Shown here: piece by piece, positions 55,120-64,000 of the stretch
Layout of the letters: every line of letters starts with the position of its first letter
Numbering within the stretch: the stretch's first letter is position 1
Assembly: GCA_007922225.1 (NCBI GenBank)
Contig: ML679946.1
Span: 98,154,979 to 98,218,978 of the forward strand
Source of the DNA: Emydura subglobosa
Lineage: Eukaryota; Chordata; Testudines; Chelidae
DNA: 64,000 bases
Reading direction: 5' to 3'
Made by a program: the position numbers and the translations under genes
The notes under the pieces: generated by a model
Database searches by the model: none
What the model saw: the letters and a program-made list of their open reading frames with translations, nothing else
Told to the model about the DNA's origin: nothing

Positions 55120-55875
55120 CAGGCTTCAGGTGAGTTTTATAAGGACCCTGGGTACAACACAGGAAAATTCCAGTGATAACCAATATTTGTATAATTTTAT
55201 AAATTTATTAAGATAACATCAAATAATAAACAAATGACTGATATAGGGAAAATAAAATGAATAATCAAATGGATAATGGATTAATACAATCTTAAATGTA
55301 AAGACTTATTTGATATATATATCTATGATATGCTTTAAACTAGTATACTCACACCCTTTCTGGACTTGGTTGAAAGAGATGTCTAATTTCTCAAGTTGGA
55401 GTTGAGTGGAATAAGCACTGCTTCAAAGCTAAGAGCTATAAGCTAAGACTAACATTACAACATGACAACTTTAAGAATATAAAATGAAAGAATGAATCTT
55501 AACACTAAATAAAACTTCAAGCAGGGGTAGCTGACAGTCGACTGCCCCAATGAGCTGGATTTGATCTTTCTTATACCCCCAAGAATATGGATCCTCCTTC
55601 CCGGCTTTTCCACCTCCAAACTTTTGGGGTACATATAATCTATTGGCTACTAAGTTCGTACGTATTATTGACGTATCCACATCCTTTTTCAGGTGGTCTT
55701 TTATTTGACCTTTGTTATTTCTAGCTTATTGTGGGTTCTGTGGTGTTCTTATAAAGTTTCTTGGGCGTAACCGGGGACAGCCCCTTCCCCTTTTAATGTC
55801 CCTTGACTTTTCTAGGGTAAAGGTTATGACCATATATGTCTTATCCTGTTATACATTGATACTTATCTAAGCCAA
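55120..55875 (-). mobile_element. LTR-like retroelement piece, antisense
   Basis: Plus-strand words: 'ccctgggtacaacacagg', 'tttataaatttattaagata' (reverse of a polyadenylation-type region), 'tcacaccctttctggacttg', 'ccccaatgagctggatttga', 'ttataaagtttcttgggcg' and 'ccccttccccttttaatgtc'. It has the order and composition of an LTR in reverse. There is no coding region, and the family is unnamed. Confidence 0.4.
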
Positions 55876-56384
55876 AGGTTGAATATATATATATACGAAC
55901 AGTGGCTGTCATCAAGGATGTGGCCTGGAAGATACTTTGCATTACAGCTGAATAAAATATCTAATTTTATTATTTAATCACACAATCATATCAAAATATA
56001 TATGAAAAATATCTCTAATAATAATGCAAGCAAGCAGGCTAGTTCTATAGGCTACAGAAGCAATAAGAAGTCCCAATCTCCTTAGGCAGATAGAATTCCT
56101 CAAGAAGCAGTAGACATTGGAATATTGGTCAAGAAACTGTGTGTGTTAATGGCAGTGAGGAGAATAGGGCAATGACAAGAGAAAAGTTAGTGCTATGGAT
56201 GCTGCTGGATAAAGGAAAGTGTGAATTATAAGCAAATGCAGCTGATAGCAGCAGGACCAGCATGCATGTTTATTTAGCCAATCTCTGAAAAGTCTGGGTG
56301 ACCCCTTAAGTGAAGCTAGGGAATCCATCTCCCAGCTACGAACAAGCTCCATCCAGGGATCTGGGACAGAAATCTCCCTTCCTG
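55876..56384. other. Unassigned AT-rich DNA
   Basis: Short (TA)n tract at 55886-55899. The 96-codon minus frame (56146-56436) has no domain and enters the palindrome at 56385. Confidence 0.5.
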
Positions 56385-56462
56385 ATTTAGGTTCTGATTC
56401 AGCAAAGTACTGATGTGTGTTCTTAAAGTTAAGCATGTGATTGATTGCTTTGCTGAATCAAA
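56385..56462. repeat. Palindromic element, 'ttaagcac' family
   Basis: Arms 'ttctgattcagcaaagtact' and 'gattgctttgctgaatcaaa' are inverted, with 'cttaaagttaagcatgtg' between them. Confidence 0.7.
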
Positions 56463-58559
56463 GCTTTTCATAATAGGACTAACAAGCTCAATACTCCCTT
56501 ATCCCTTATGGAAGTGTCCTCCTGAAGTTAATAGAGAATGTTTTTGTGAAACATTCTTGAGAATTTAATAGAGAATGTTGCCTATGCCATAGTATTCTAC
56601 AGGATGATTTAAAAAACACGGAAAATAGATACTTCTCTGTCATTCTCTACAGATTTAAAGTAATGTCGATTACATTTCTGTAATCCCCATTGGAATCATC
56701 TGTATCATATTCTACATGACTTTTCAAGAATGGACAGTCTCCAAACACTACAGTAAGCAGAAGTAAAACCACTGACCTCCAAAATAGGGAAGGAAAAGAA
56801 GAGAAGTGGAATGAATGAAACAAAATCACATGCATATACTGGACCAACAATAGCAGTTAAGACAAAGCTAACCCAACTCATTTCCCCATTAGTCTCTCAT
56901 GTGCCCAATTGCTAAAGGCTGCCATTGTGATAGAAGAATGTAAAGGGACAAATAATTAATAGATTAATATAATGAAGTACTAGAAAAGCAAATAATATAG
57001 CCATTCTCCTAATCCACACAAAAATGCATTATGTGCATTTGACAAAAGAGAACCAAAGCTGAATACAGATGAACACAAAGTAAATATAATGATGAGAAGA
57101 GAGAATGTAGCTGAGGAAGTGGACAGCCGCTGACAGTTGTGCTGGTGAGCTGCATTCTCTCAAGGCCACCTTCTAAGGTAAAAAAAAAAAGGTTCACGTT
57201 TTGTGTGCTTTATCAAGAAGATAACAGATGGCCTGTTTCTTGCTTCTGAATACTGTAATTTGCTTGGTGAAAGGATGAGTGCACTCATATTTCCCCCCTT
57301 CCTATAGATTGTTTCAGAGACAGCTGTTGATGTCCTGAGGCAGGCAGATGGATCTCTTTGTTGAAGCCACTGGTGGATTGTCAATCAGGTTGGGGTGTTG
57401 AAGTCATAAAAGGTAGGAGCCAGGAACGTGCATTTTGAGCTGATAGCAGTGGTGGAAGTATCCACTGCTTTCCTTCATCTCAAATAGTCTGATCTCACGG
57501 AATGGATCTGTGAGACTTGCCTGCTGCCCCCTCTTCATCCTTATGCGTATCCTAATGGGAAGAAACCAGGCTGAATACACTTGAGAGTTTGGATTAGAGG
57601 TGGCCTATATCGATACCCAAAATTAGAACTGACCAGAATCTTTGCTGGGGTGGGGTTCAGAATCTTACACTTTCCTGTTAGGTTTGGATTCAGTTCAGAT
57701 CCAGAACTGCCAGGTTTGGGGTGAGGGGTGGCTGCTCAGGATTTGATACAGAGTTTATGCAATCTGAGATCAATACAACATGGTCACCATTTGTAGTACT
57801 TCAGACCCTTAAAAGGCCCCTACAACCTTATAATGGCTGCCATTTCCTCGACACTGTATTCCTGATGCAGTGGAATTTGTTGGTGAGGGAGTGGCCTGGG
57901 GACAAGTGTTTGGATGACTTGTTCAGTGCCTTTTGAAAGAGGAAGGAAGGAAAGAGAGGCAGGCAGGCAGAATACCTCTGGGTGTAGCTCAGGAAACACA
58001 GTGAAGAGAGGGGCTCATGCCACATTTTTGGAGATGCTATATGTGTTCTCCCAATGCAGGTCCTGGTCAACCTAGTGGTGTGGAAGGCTGGTAGGACCAT
58101 GGTCAAGTCTTTACATTACCCATCTGAGTCCCACTAGGGTCATACATCTAGGTGGTTCTAAAATTCACCAGCACCTTGAGTTCAGAGGTCAAGTGGTGGA
58201 ATCCCAGCTGCCCCCCATAGCAGGTGTGCAAGATGGAGGAAAGGGCTTACATTTCCCTCCCCCAATCTCTGTTCACCTGCACAAGGACAGCCAGTATGCT
58301 TTATATAGCTACAGCTTTATAGATAATTTCCCATCAGTACAACTGCTCCAGTGCGAGTAAAATTGGGAGCACTGCTGTTGAAAAGGAAGTATTTTCACAA
58401 CATCATCAAACTCTGCAAAGTGCTGAAAAAATCCTATCTACACTTACACCCCACCTTTGCTACCTCAATTGGAAGTGCATGGCAGTGGTAGGAGGCATCA
58501 CTGAAATTTCAGTGATGGACATGGCTTGTGTGGATATGACTTTAATTTTCTTCCATTGC
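56463..58559. other. Unassigned DNA
   Basis: About 2.1 kb with no recognised repeat family, RNA gene or exon. Purine tract 'gaggaaggaaggaaagag' with (GGCA)n-like 'ggcaggcaggcag' at 57940-57970. Confidence 0.5.
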
Positions 58560-59212
58560 TTTGACAGATGAGTGTTCAGCTAGTATTGACTTAAGTTCTT
58601 ATGTTCTTATATCTATCTTGCATGCTTTGAGGATGGTCTTCAAGCTGTCTTTGTATCTGAGGATGGGTCAACTCTTAAAGGGTTCCTGTTCTCAGTTCGC
58701 TATAGAACACCACTTTCGATATATGGGAAATTTCCATGCAGACCATATTTCCGACCCAGCGACGTTGAGCCCTTATGAACACACTTTCGATGGCAGGGAT
58801 TTGGCACCTCTCAAGGACTTCAGTTTTGGGGATCCTGTCCTGCCATTGCTATTGCAGATTGATCTTGGGCAGCAAAGATGGAAGCTCTCCAGCTGATGGA
58901 TGTGACATCGGTAGATCCTCCATATCTCACAGCCATAGAGGAGCGAGGTGAGTACAACAGCATAGTAGATTTTTATCTTGATTCTGAGGAAGACTCCATG
59001 CTCCCTCCAGATCCTGGAATGCCAGGCACTGAATGATCTCATCATCCAGCATGGTGGTGCTGGAAAATATGCTATCCAGGTAGCAGAATTTTCTAACTGA
59101 GATGAGGGGTGTATTATCAATTGTGGTGATGTGATCATGGTGCTCTTGAAGTTGTTGGTTGGCCCTGATTAATTCTTGGGATATTGATAACTTCACAGCT
59201 GCTAAAGCAGCT
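58560..59212 (-). mobile_element. Decayed LINE (non-CR1), RT C-terminal region
   Basis: Minus-strand frames give, in order, ISVRKFCYLDSIFSSTTMLDDEI (broken here: KFCYLDSIFSS, then MLDDEI), KIYYAVVLTSLLYGCEIW, HIHQLESFHLCCPRSI, and at about 58600-58740 a stretch matching 'LYGEL--GKR-QG---RYKDSLK--LKACK'. This is the C-terminal pattern of a vertebrate LINE reverse transcriptase with 'F-YLGS-LS' and 'AVVLT-LLYGCETW' motifs (RTE- or L2-like; I cannot decide). Frameshifts occur at several points. It ends beside a Gypsy pol piece in the opposite orientation. Confidence 0.75.
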
Positions 59213-59214
59213 CA

Positions 59215-59995
59215 AGTGATATGAATCTCCTTCTGCTTAAGGCCCACCTCAGATATCATAGAAACGATAGATGGATCCCTCCTGTTCTCAGGGCCAAAGA
59301 CTCAGGAAACTGTGCCCCCAAAGACTGTAACCCAGGGTCATCAGGAAGTACTACAGTTCAACATGATCCTTTCCCCCTAACTCTTGGTGCCACCTGGATG
59401 GGACACCATGACTCTGGCATCTCCTGGAGAGATAAGAGCATCAACTTCCTCTCAAAGGGTCTAGGGCTTCTGTGGCCATTCAGAAGTGACAATACTTGTC
59501 GGGGATTCCAGCTGATGATGGCTAGCCAAAAGAAATCACTCCCAAGCCTGAGGCCTCATCTTCCTGAAAATCACTAGGATTACACAGACATTTTTAAAAG
59601 AAGAACTCAGACACACTACCTCCACACTGAGACTATGACTGTCCTATCGATCTGTAACCCAGGGTGAAGGTTCCTTATGGATGGATCTATGCGTTGTCCA
59701 ATCCTCAGCTGGCAGCCCTTCATAAATACATCCAGGAATGCCTGACCAAGGGCTTCATCTGTCACTCCACCTCCCCGGCAGGGGCTCCAGTCATTGTTGA
59801 TTTCTTGTGCAAGATGTAGGACTTGTGTGTGTTGTGAATTATCTCCAGGAGCAAATCTATCTCAGGGTCGGTCTTATCAAATCAGTCTTGGTGTTTCCAC
59901 TTTACAAAGCCAAGAATCTTGGCTGTACTGTTTGTAACATCTCTGAGCTTCTGCTAGATTGCCTCAGTATCTGTGGACGTCTCTGGGACTTCAGC
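59215..59995 (+). mobile_element. Decayed Ty3/Gypsy pol (protease C-terminus to RT start)
   Basis: The frame at 59221-59577 contains HDPFPLTLGATWMGHHDSG and ISWRDKSINF, the 'FPLILGM-WL--HDP-I-W' segment at the end of the protease region. It continues with LPENH (stop) DYTDIFKRR, 'LHTETMT', and, after a frameshift, QLAALHKYIQECLTKGFIC with STSPAGAPVIV at about 59710-59800: the conserved start of the Gypsy RT. 'ISELLLDCLS' at about 59940-59970 matches the later 'PLPLI-ELLDRL' block. Stops and frameshifts show it is dead. No integrase or LTR is attached. Confidence 0.8.
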
Positions 59996-60279
59996 TAATG
60001 CAAGTCTCCATTGTCTGTGCCAACTTTGCTTGTTTGCTGGGGTTTATCATGGCAGCCACGTTGTTGGCAAGAATACCACAAGCTACACAAAGCCAGCCCC
60101 CTCTCCAGTTTTGTTACAAATTTGGAAGAGATTGCTCAATTTGCTAGGGCCTGTAAATGTCTCACACAAGCCAGGGGTGATTTGTGGTTCTGAACAGTGG
60201 ATGTGATATTTGTGGTTTTGTATGATTTCAGTGCTGTTGTACTTTTAGGCACATGGATGACAGATGGTCTTAAACTATC

Positions 60280-60712
60280 CGACAGAAGATTTCTGTAAAA
60301 TCCGCCTTTTTTTGACAGAATCGAAACATTCCATGGGAATGTGTTGATTTCATCTAAACTTTTGATGAAAGCCAGGCTGTGAGGCAGGCAGTTCCAGGTG
60401 CTCAGCATCCTTCACAGCCTGCCTGGCGAGGAACTGGGGCTCCTTCAACTTCTAAGTTTCTGGTTCCCCACCAACCTACTTGGAGAGGATGATGGCAGGC
60501 TGCCAAGAATCCTGGAGGGAATATTTCTGTTCAGAAACACAGAAACATTTCCACTATGGGATCTTTCCATGTTTCTGAAATTCAATATTGTGGAATTTCC
60601 ATCGCATGAAAAAGTTGAAGATTTTGGTCATCCCAATTCAGGATGAAAAAAGCTTCCAAAAACTCAACTTTTTTGCAGGGTGGAAACTGGCTTTCTTGGC
60701 CAGCTCTAATGT
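60280..60712. repeat. Foldback element, 'agagctgg' family
   Basis: Left arm 'gacagaatcgaaacattcca' and right arm 'gaaatttccatcgcatgaaa'-like words (broken by indels), ending 'ttggccagctctaat', the usual right terminus. The GC-rich core 'ctcagcatccttcacagcc' and 'gcctggcgaggaactggg' is typical of the longer members. Frames at 60136-60408 minus and 60398-60646 plus lie inside it. Confidence 0.6.
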
Positions 60713-60794
60713 GGATATTCAATAGACTATGCATGCATTTTTGGATTGTCAATGGCTAGGACTGCACGAATGGCTGCTCTATCTGTACTGTAGA

Positions 60795-61245
60795 CTGTAG
60801 TACTGTTATGAGTTTAGCGAAACCTTGTTATGGGTTGGGCTGAAACACTAATAGGTGTGAACTCACCCTTCAATTAGCATAACTGTAAACATAAGCCACC
60901 TAAGACAAAAGGTGTGTGTGAACCCACACAGGAGCTTTTTGGCTGATTTATTGTTGTGGGTAGGTGTGTGTGAGAAAACAGAGATATTGAGATAACAGAA
61001 AAGAAGAGAGAAAAAGGCAGAGGAAAAGAGGCAAGAAAAAGTCAAACAGGAGCTTGTGAGCACAGTGTGACCCTGGAAAAAGTAGCGAGATGCTTTTGGG
61101 TCTAGTGTTAGCTAAACGGGCTTGGGTTGTAAGCTAAGAAACTGCCCCTTTTTGTCCTTGGTTCCTTCTATGTTCAGAGAAACAGTACTTTGTATGTTGC
61201 CTGTCAATAAAGATTGCTTCAGAGAAATACCTATTGCCAATTTCT
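60795..61245 (+). mobile_element. LTR-like element
   Basis: Runs from 'tgttatgagtttagcg' through 'acacaggagctttttggctg' and a purine-rich stretch to 'gttccttctatgttcagaga', with an AATAAA signal at about 61206 followed by 'gattgcttcagagaaat'. This is the composition of a U3-R-U5 unit. No coding part and no target duplication found. Confidence 0.4.
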
Positions 61246-61327
61246 GTTCCCAAATAGAATATTCCCTCAGCTGCAAACTTTGGCTAGTTGCCTGGATCAA
61301 AAGGGGAAACAAATCTTTTACTGCTGA

Positions 61328-61445
61328 CATGACCCTTAATTCAGGAAAGCATCACTTAAGAATGTGCTTAACTACAGTCCTGAATATGGATGTACTTAAG
61401 CATGTGCTTAATTGCTTTTCTGAATTGGTGTCATGCCACTGAAGT
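61328..61445. repeat. Palindromic element, 'ttaagcac' family
   Basis: 'ttaattcaggaaagcatcac', 'agaatgtgcttaactacag', 'tacttaagcatgtgcttaat' and 'tgcttttctgaattgg'. The outer words 'aattcaggaaagca' and 'tgcttttctgaatt' are inverted. Confidence 0.75.
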
Positions 61446-62237
61446 AAAGTTATTATTTTTAATGTATGTTCTCCCAGAGCGACGGATAGGTGCATTTTGA
61501 AAAATTCAGACACATGAAGTGAGTTAATTTAATAATTAAATATTCATGATAATTAATTCATTAACTTTAAGAGAAGTTGTATCTGTCTGAAACCACCTTA
61601 AAAAGAAAACCTGATTCTTTGGAGAAAAAAAAAGTAAATTATGCTTTTGTTAATAGATGTTGCCATATTGTCTAAAGCTAGGCTACATTACAGTAAGAGA
61701 GTAAGCCCGAGAGTAAATATGATTTGTGGTTTATTTTATTAGTGCACAAAGATTATCCTGTTAAGAGGAGAATATTTGCAGGGGAAAATTGAGCCTGTTA
61801 ATTTATCTTTGTTCATAAAATCTTACAGATGATGTTTAGATCTTATATTAATATATCAGCCATAATATACAAGAACCAGATGGTCATGTTATGCTTTTAA
61901 CTATATCATTGTTTGTTCCTAGAACCTTTTCTTATACACTTTTGTTTTTATAGAAGGTTACATTTTTATTTCAATTATAAATTAGATTTAAAAAAAAATC
62001 TGGTTTCTTCTCCTTTGAAGAAATGCACATTGTTTCCATAATTTCCAGTGTCACACATTTGATGTTAATCTATATAGTCTAGAAGTGAAATATTAGCCTC
62101 ATTGAAGTCAATGGGAGTTTTTCAAAATTCACATAATTAAAGCACATTGGATTTCAAAGGAGATCCATTTGGATTGTATATTGGATTTTAAGGGAGACTA
62201 TGGTAATTGAACATACATACAACTAACTATATTTAGT
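61446..62237. promoter_or_regulatory. Candidate conserved noncoding element
   Basis: AT-rich and repeat-free except for a half palindrome at about 62094-62125. Words such as 'atgataattaattcattaa' (61545-61565), 'ctttgttcataaaatctt' and 'cattgtttgttcctagaa' suggest homeodomain, SOX or FOX sites. No coding frame. Evidence is compositional only. Confidence 0.25.
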
Positions 62238-62372
62238 GAGACATGCTGCGTGAGGTAATATCCTTTATTGGCCCAACTTCTCTTTTTCGCTTATTGGTCC
62301 AATAAAAGATATTACCTCACCCTCCTTGTCTTTCTAATGTCCTGGTATCAACACAGCTACAACAACACTACA
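62238..62372 (+). mobile_element. SINE-like palindromic insertion with perfect 13-bp target duplication
   Basis: aactatatttagt occurs at 62225-62237 and again at 62373-62385, exactly bordering this 135-bp segment. Inside, tgaggtaatatcctttattg (62251-62270) and its near-perfect complement ending attacctca (62319) form a hairpin. The 3' part is 'ccttgtctttctaatgtcct' and 'cacagctacaacaacact', known from a repeat very common in turtles and other reptiles. Confidence 0.85.
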
Positions 62373-62385
62373 AACTATATTTAGT

Positions 62386-62850
62386 AACAGTTAAGGTTTC
62401 ATCAGGACACATCCTGTCCACCCCCACAAACTTAAAAGCCTGAAAAGAAGCTGTTACGTGGAAAGTTTTCAATATTTTTAATGTACTCTGATACACTCAA
62501 GGTTTTCACTTTCATCTCCAACAGATACATACCCTAGCTTCATCAAACTTGTACGTTAATGCAACACCTTAATGGCAAACTCACATGTTTCAACAGATCA
62601 GCACATCTGACTGTAGCACATACCGAGTATTTGGGAAGTTAATTAGCCTTCGTGTTGCAGAGGTCACTCAAGGTTTTGCATTACAATACAAGTTTGAAAT
62701 TTGGCTACACATTGCTTTTTGGTATCTGTCGGAGATGGAAGTGAAAGCCTTATGGAATGCCAGAGTGTTATTGACAGCATTGTAGGCAATAAAAATATAT
62801 ATGTAAACATCTTGCACAGTGAGTAGCTTTTGAGCCTTATTTCAAATAAT
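62386..62850. other. Unassigned DNA
   Basis: No repeat family or exon recognised. Confidence 0.55.
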
Positions 62851-63180
62851 GGCCCAGATTCTTTCCTATGCCAAGCTCTGCTTGCTCCATGGTGTAAAGA
62901 ACTATCAGAGCTGCAAACAGTTCCAAGACTTTCAAGCTGCCTTGGCTTTGTACCTGAGTAAATTAGAGCAGAGTAGGGGGTGGCACTGGCTTACTCCAGT
63001 TGGTTGTAGCCTATAAAGGGACCATACTGCACCTAAAAGTTGGCAGAATGCAGATGGGCTCCACTCCATCCCTGACAAGCTTCCTACAATAGCAGCACTC
63101 TCAAATGGCCAGTTAGGGCCCACTTCTCCCAACTTTGCACCACACAATGAACACAAAGCATCCAGAAGAGAATCTGACCC
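62851..63180. mobile_element. Putative DNA transposon relic with 'ggcccagattcttt' ends
   Basis: Left end ggcccagattctttcc (62851-62866) and right end gaagagaatctgaccc (63165-63180) are imperfect inverted repeats. The interior has 'gagctgcaaacagttccaag' and 'ggtggcactggcttactcc' and reads like a turtle palindromic repeat. The 330-bp length fits a MITE. No clear target duplication. Confidence 0.5.
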
Positions 63181-63529
63181 AATACATTTATACAAATAAA
63201 ATTTTAAAAAATAATGCGCACACGCATACACCAAGTTTCTAGCTGTAAGCAACAATTGTTATCAAGAGGGAAGGAATAAATCCAATTTACTCTAACTAAA
63301 CTTTTGCCTATTGGAATGTTCTGATTCATTACTTAAAAAGCGTTGCACTGTCCATTTGTGCACAAATGCATTTGAGTTGGTTTTAATTAAAAACATCTTT
63401 AATAACTGGCTTCTGCTGTTGAAAAATAATTGGTTTTTCTGCAAGATCTTTATGTATGACGCTTCCTTTTTTTTATTAAAATAATTAGCTTGATCCTGCA
63501 ACTATTTTAGCCTGATCCTGAAAATTCTT
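63181..63529. other. Unassigned AT-rich DNA
   Basis: No repeat family or exon recognised. 'gatcctgca' occurs at 63492 and again in diverged form nearby, a probable edge of the following palindrome family. Confidence 0.5.
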
Positions 63530-63612
63530 TTAGGGCCATATCCTGCAAACATTACTCAAGTGAGCAATCCCATTGCTTTAAATGGGATTAATCTGTGAGA
63601 AGGACTACGGGG
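63530..63612. repeat. Palindromic element, 'ttaagcac'-related
   Basis: 'gggccatatcctgcaaacat', 'actcaagtgagcaatcccat' and 'tttaaatgggattaatc', followed by the weak 'gtgagaaggactacgggg'. It follows the pattern of the 'tcctgcaaa...cccattg...caatggga' foldback. Confidence 0.6.
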
Positions 63613-64000
63613 TTGAAATTTGGGTCTGTTCCTACTTTCTCATATTCTTCATGCCTGATGTTTACTAATTGATTATAAAAGCATCCATTCTAGGGAGTGG
63701 GTGTTGCAATTGGTAGTAAAATAGTCTTTTACATGTAGATAGCACCATTAAAAGTCTACCCAAGACTAGTGTCAAATTGGCACCATATGCCACATTATGA
63801 CACATCAGCACCTCCCCAAATTGCTTTCTTTTTCAGAAACTCCATTTTCATATTTTTAGACTATATCTCTAGCAGTTGTGGCTGTGGAGAAAACACTGAA
63901 AATGTCAAGGAAGTGTAACTGGTACAGTGATGTCTGCCTGAGTATGCAGAGCCTGAAACGATAACTCTGAGATTTGAACTGTCTCATTTATATCACTGGG
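63613..64000. other. Unassigned DNA at window edge
   Basis: No repeat family, RNA gene or exon recognised. Confidence 0.55.

Noticed and set aside
55886..55899. (TA)n tract as a functional signal
   Set aside because: Short simple repeat without further context.
59221..59577. 118-codon frame as a host aspartic protease
   Set aside because: Motif order and the RT sequence directly downstream identify Ty3/Gypsy pol.
1..64000. CRISPR arrays, operons, rRNA genes, prokaryotic promoters, telomeric arrays
   Set aside because: No regularly spaced repeats with spacers, no clustered long frames, no rRNA-like sequence and no ttaggg arrays were seen; the DNA is plainly vertebrate.

Overview
This window is vertebrate nuclear DNA without a recognisable host gene. 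The most likely source is a turtle. CR1 retrotransposons of several ages dominate, including young copies ending in the 8-bp repeat tgattcta. MIR-type SINEs, Gypsy- or ERV-like LTR pieces and many palindromic elements of the kind I know from turtle genomes fill much of the rest. I see no Alu, no mammalian L1 and none of the dense coding of a prokaryote. A crocodilian is the main alternative. Naming of repeat families rests on my memory of their consensus sequences; no search was run.

Layout. 1-13.2 kb is mostly unassigned AT-rich DNA with old CR1 tails (610-775, 4855-5268, 11125-11190), MIR-type SINEs, a foldback element splitting a SINE near 7.2-8.0 kb, and an enhancer-like AT-rich block at 11.9-12.6 kb. 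13.9-15.8 kb is a long internally deleted CR1. 19-21.5 kb is an LTR-like element split by a young CR1 (19975-20885); 22480-23762 is a second young CR1, followed by a CpG-rich hAT-like MITE. 26.0-27.0 kb is a CR1 that keeps its 5' part and has no 3' end. 27.9-30.0 kb is a nest: an LTR-like piece and a SINE-like insert with a 13-bp target duplication sit within or beside a large foldback family.

32.6-35.8 kb holds two LTR-like elements in opposite orientations. 39.9-41.3 kb holds an old CR1 and a full-length MIR-type SINE, each interrupted by a small palindrome. 41.3-42.3 kb is an LTR-like piece carrying the longest open frame of the window (233 codons, probably meaningless). 43.3 and 50.3-51.2 kb carry minus-strand CR1 tails. 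45.5-46.2 kb is a foldback inside a foldback. 47.2 kb carries an L2-like reverse transcriptase end. 53.6-54.6 kb is another foldback split by an LTR-like insert. 58.6-60.0 kb places a decayed LINE back to back with a decayed Ty3/Gypsy pol. 62.2 kb has a clean 135-bp SINE-like insertion with a perfect 13-bp target-site duplication.

Nothing here forms an operon or pathway. Every protein-like signal I can name belongs to a retrotransposon, and all copies are broken. The value of the window is as a layered record of insertions, plus a few AT-rich repeat-free blocks that could be conserved regulatory DNA. I found no convincing new biological system.
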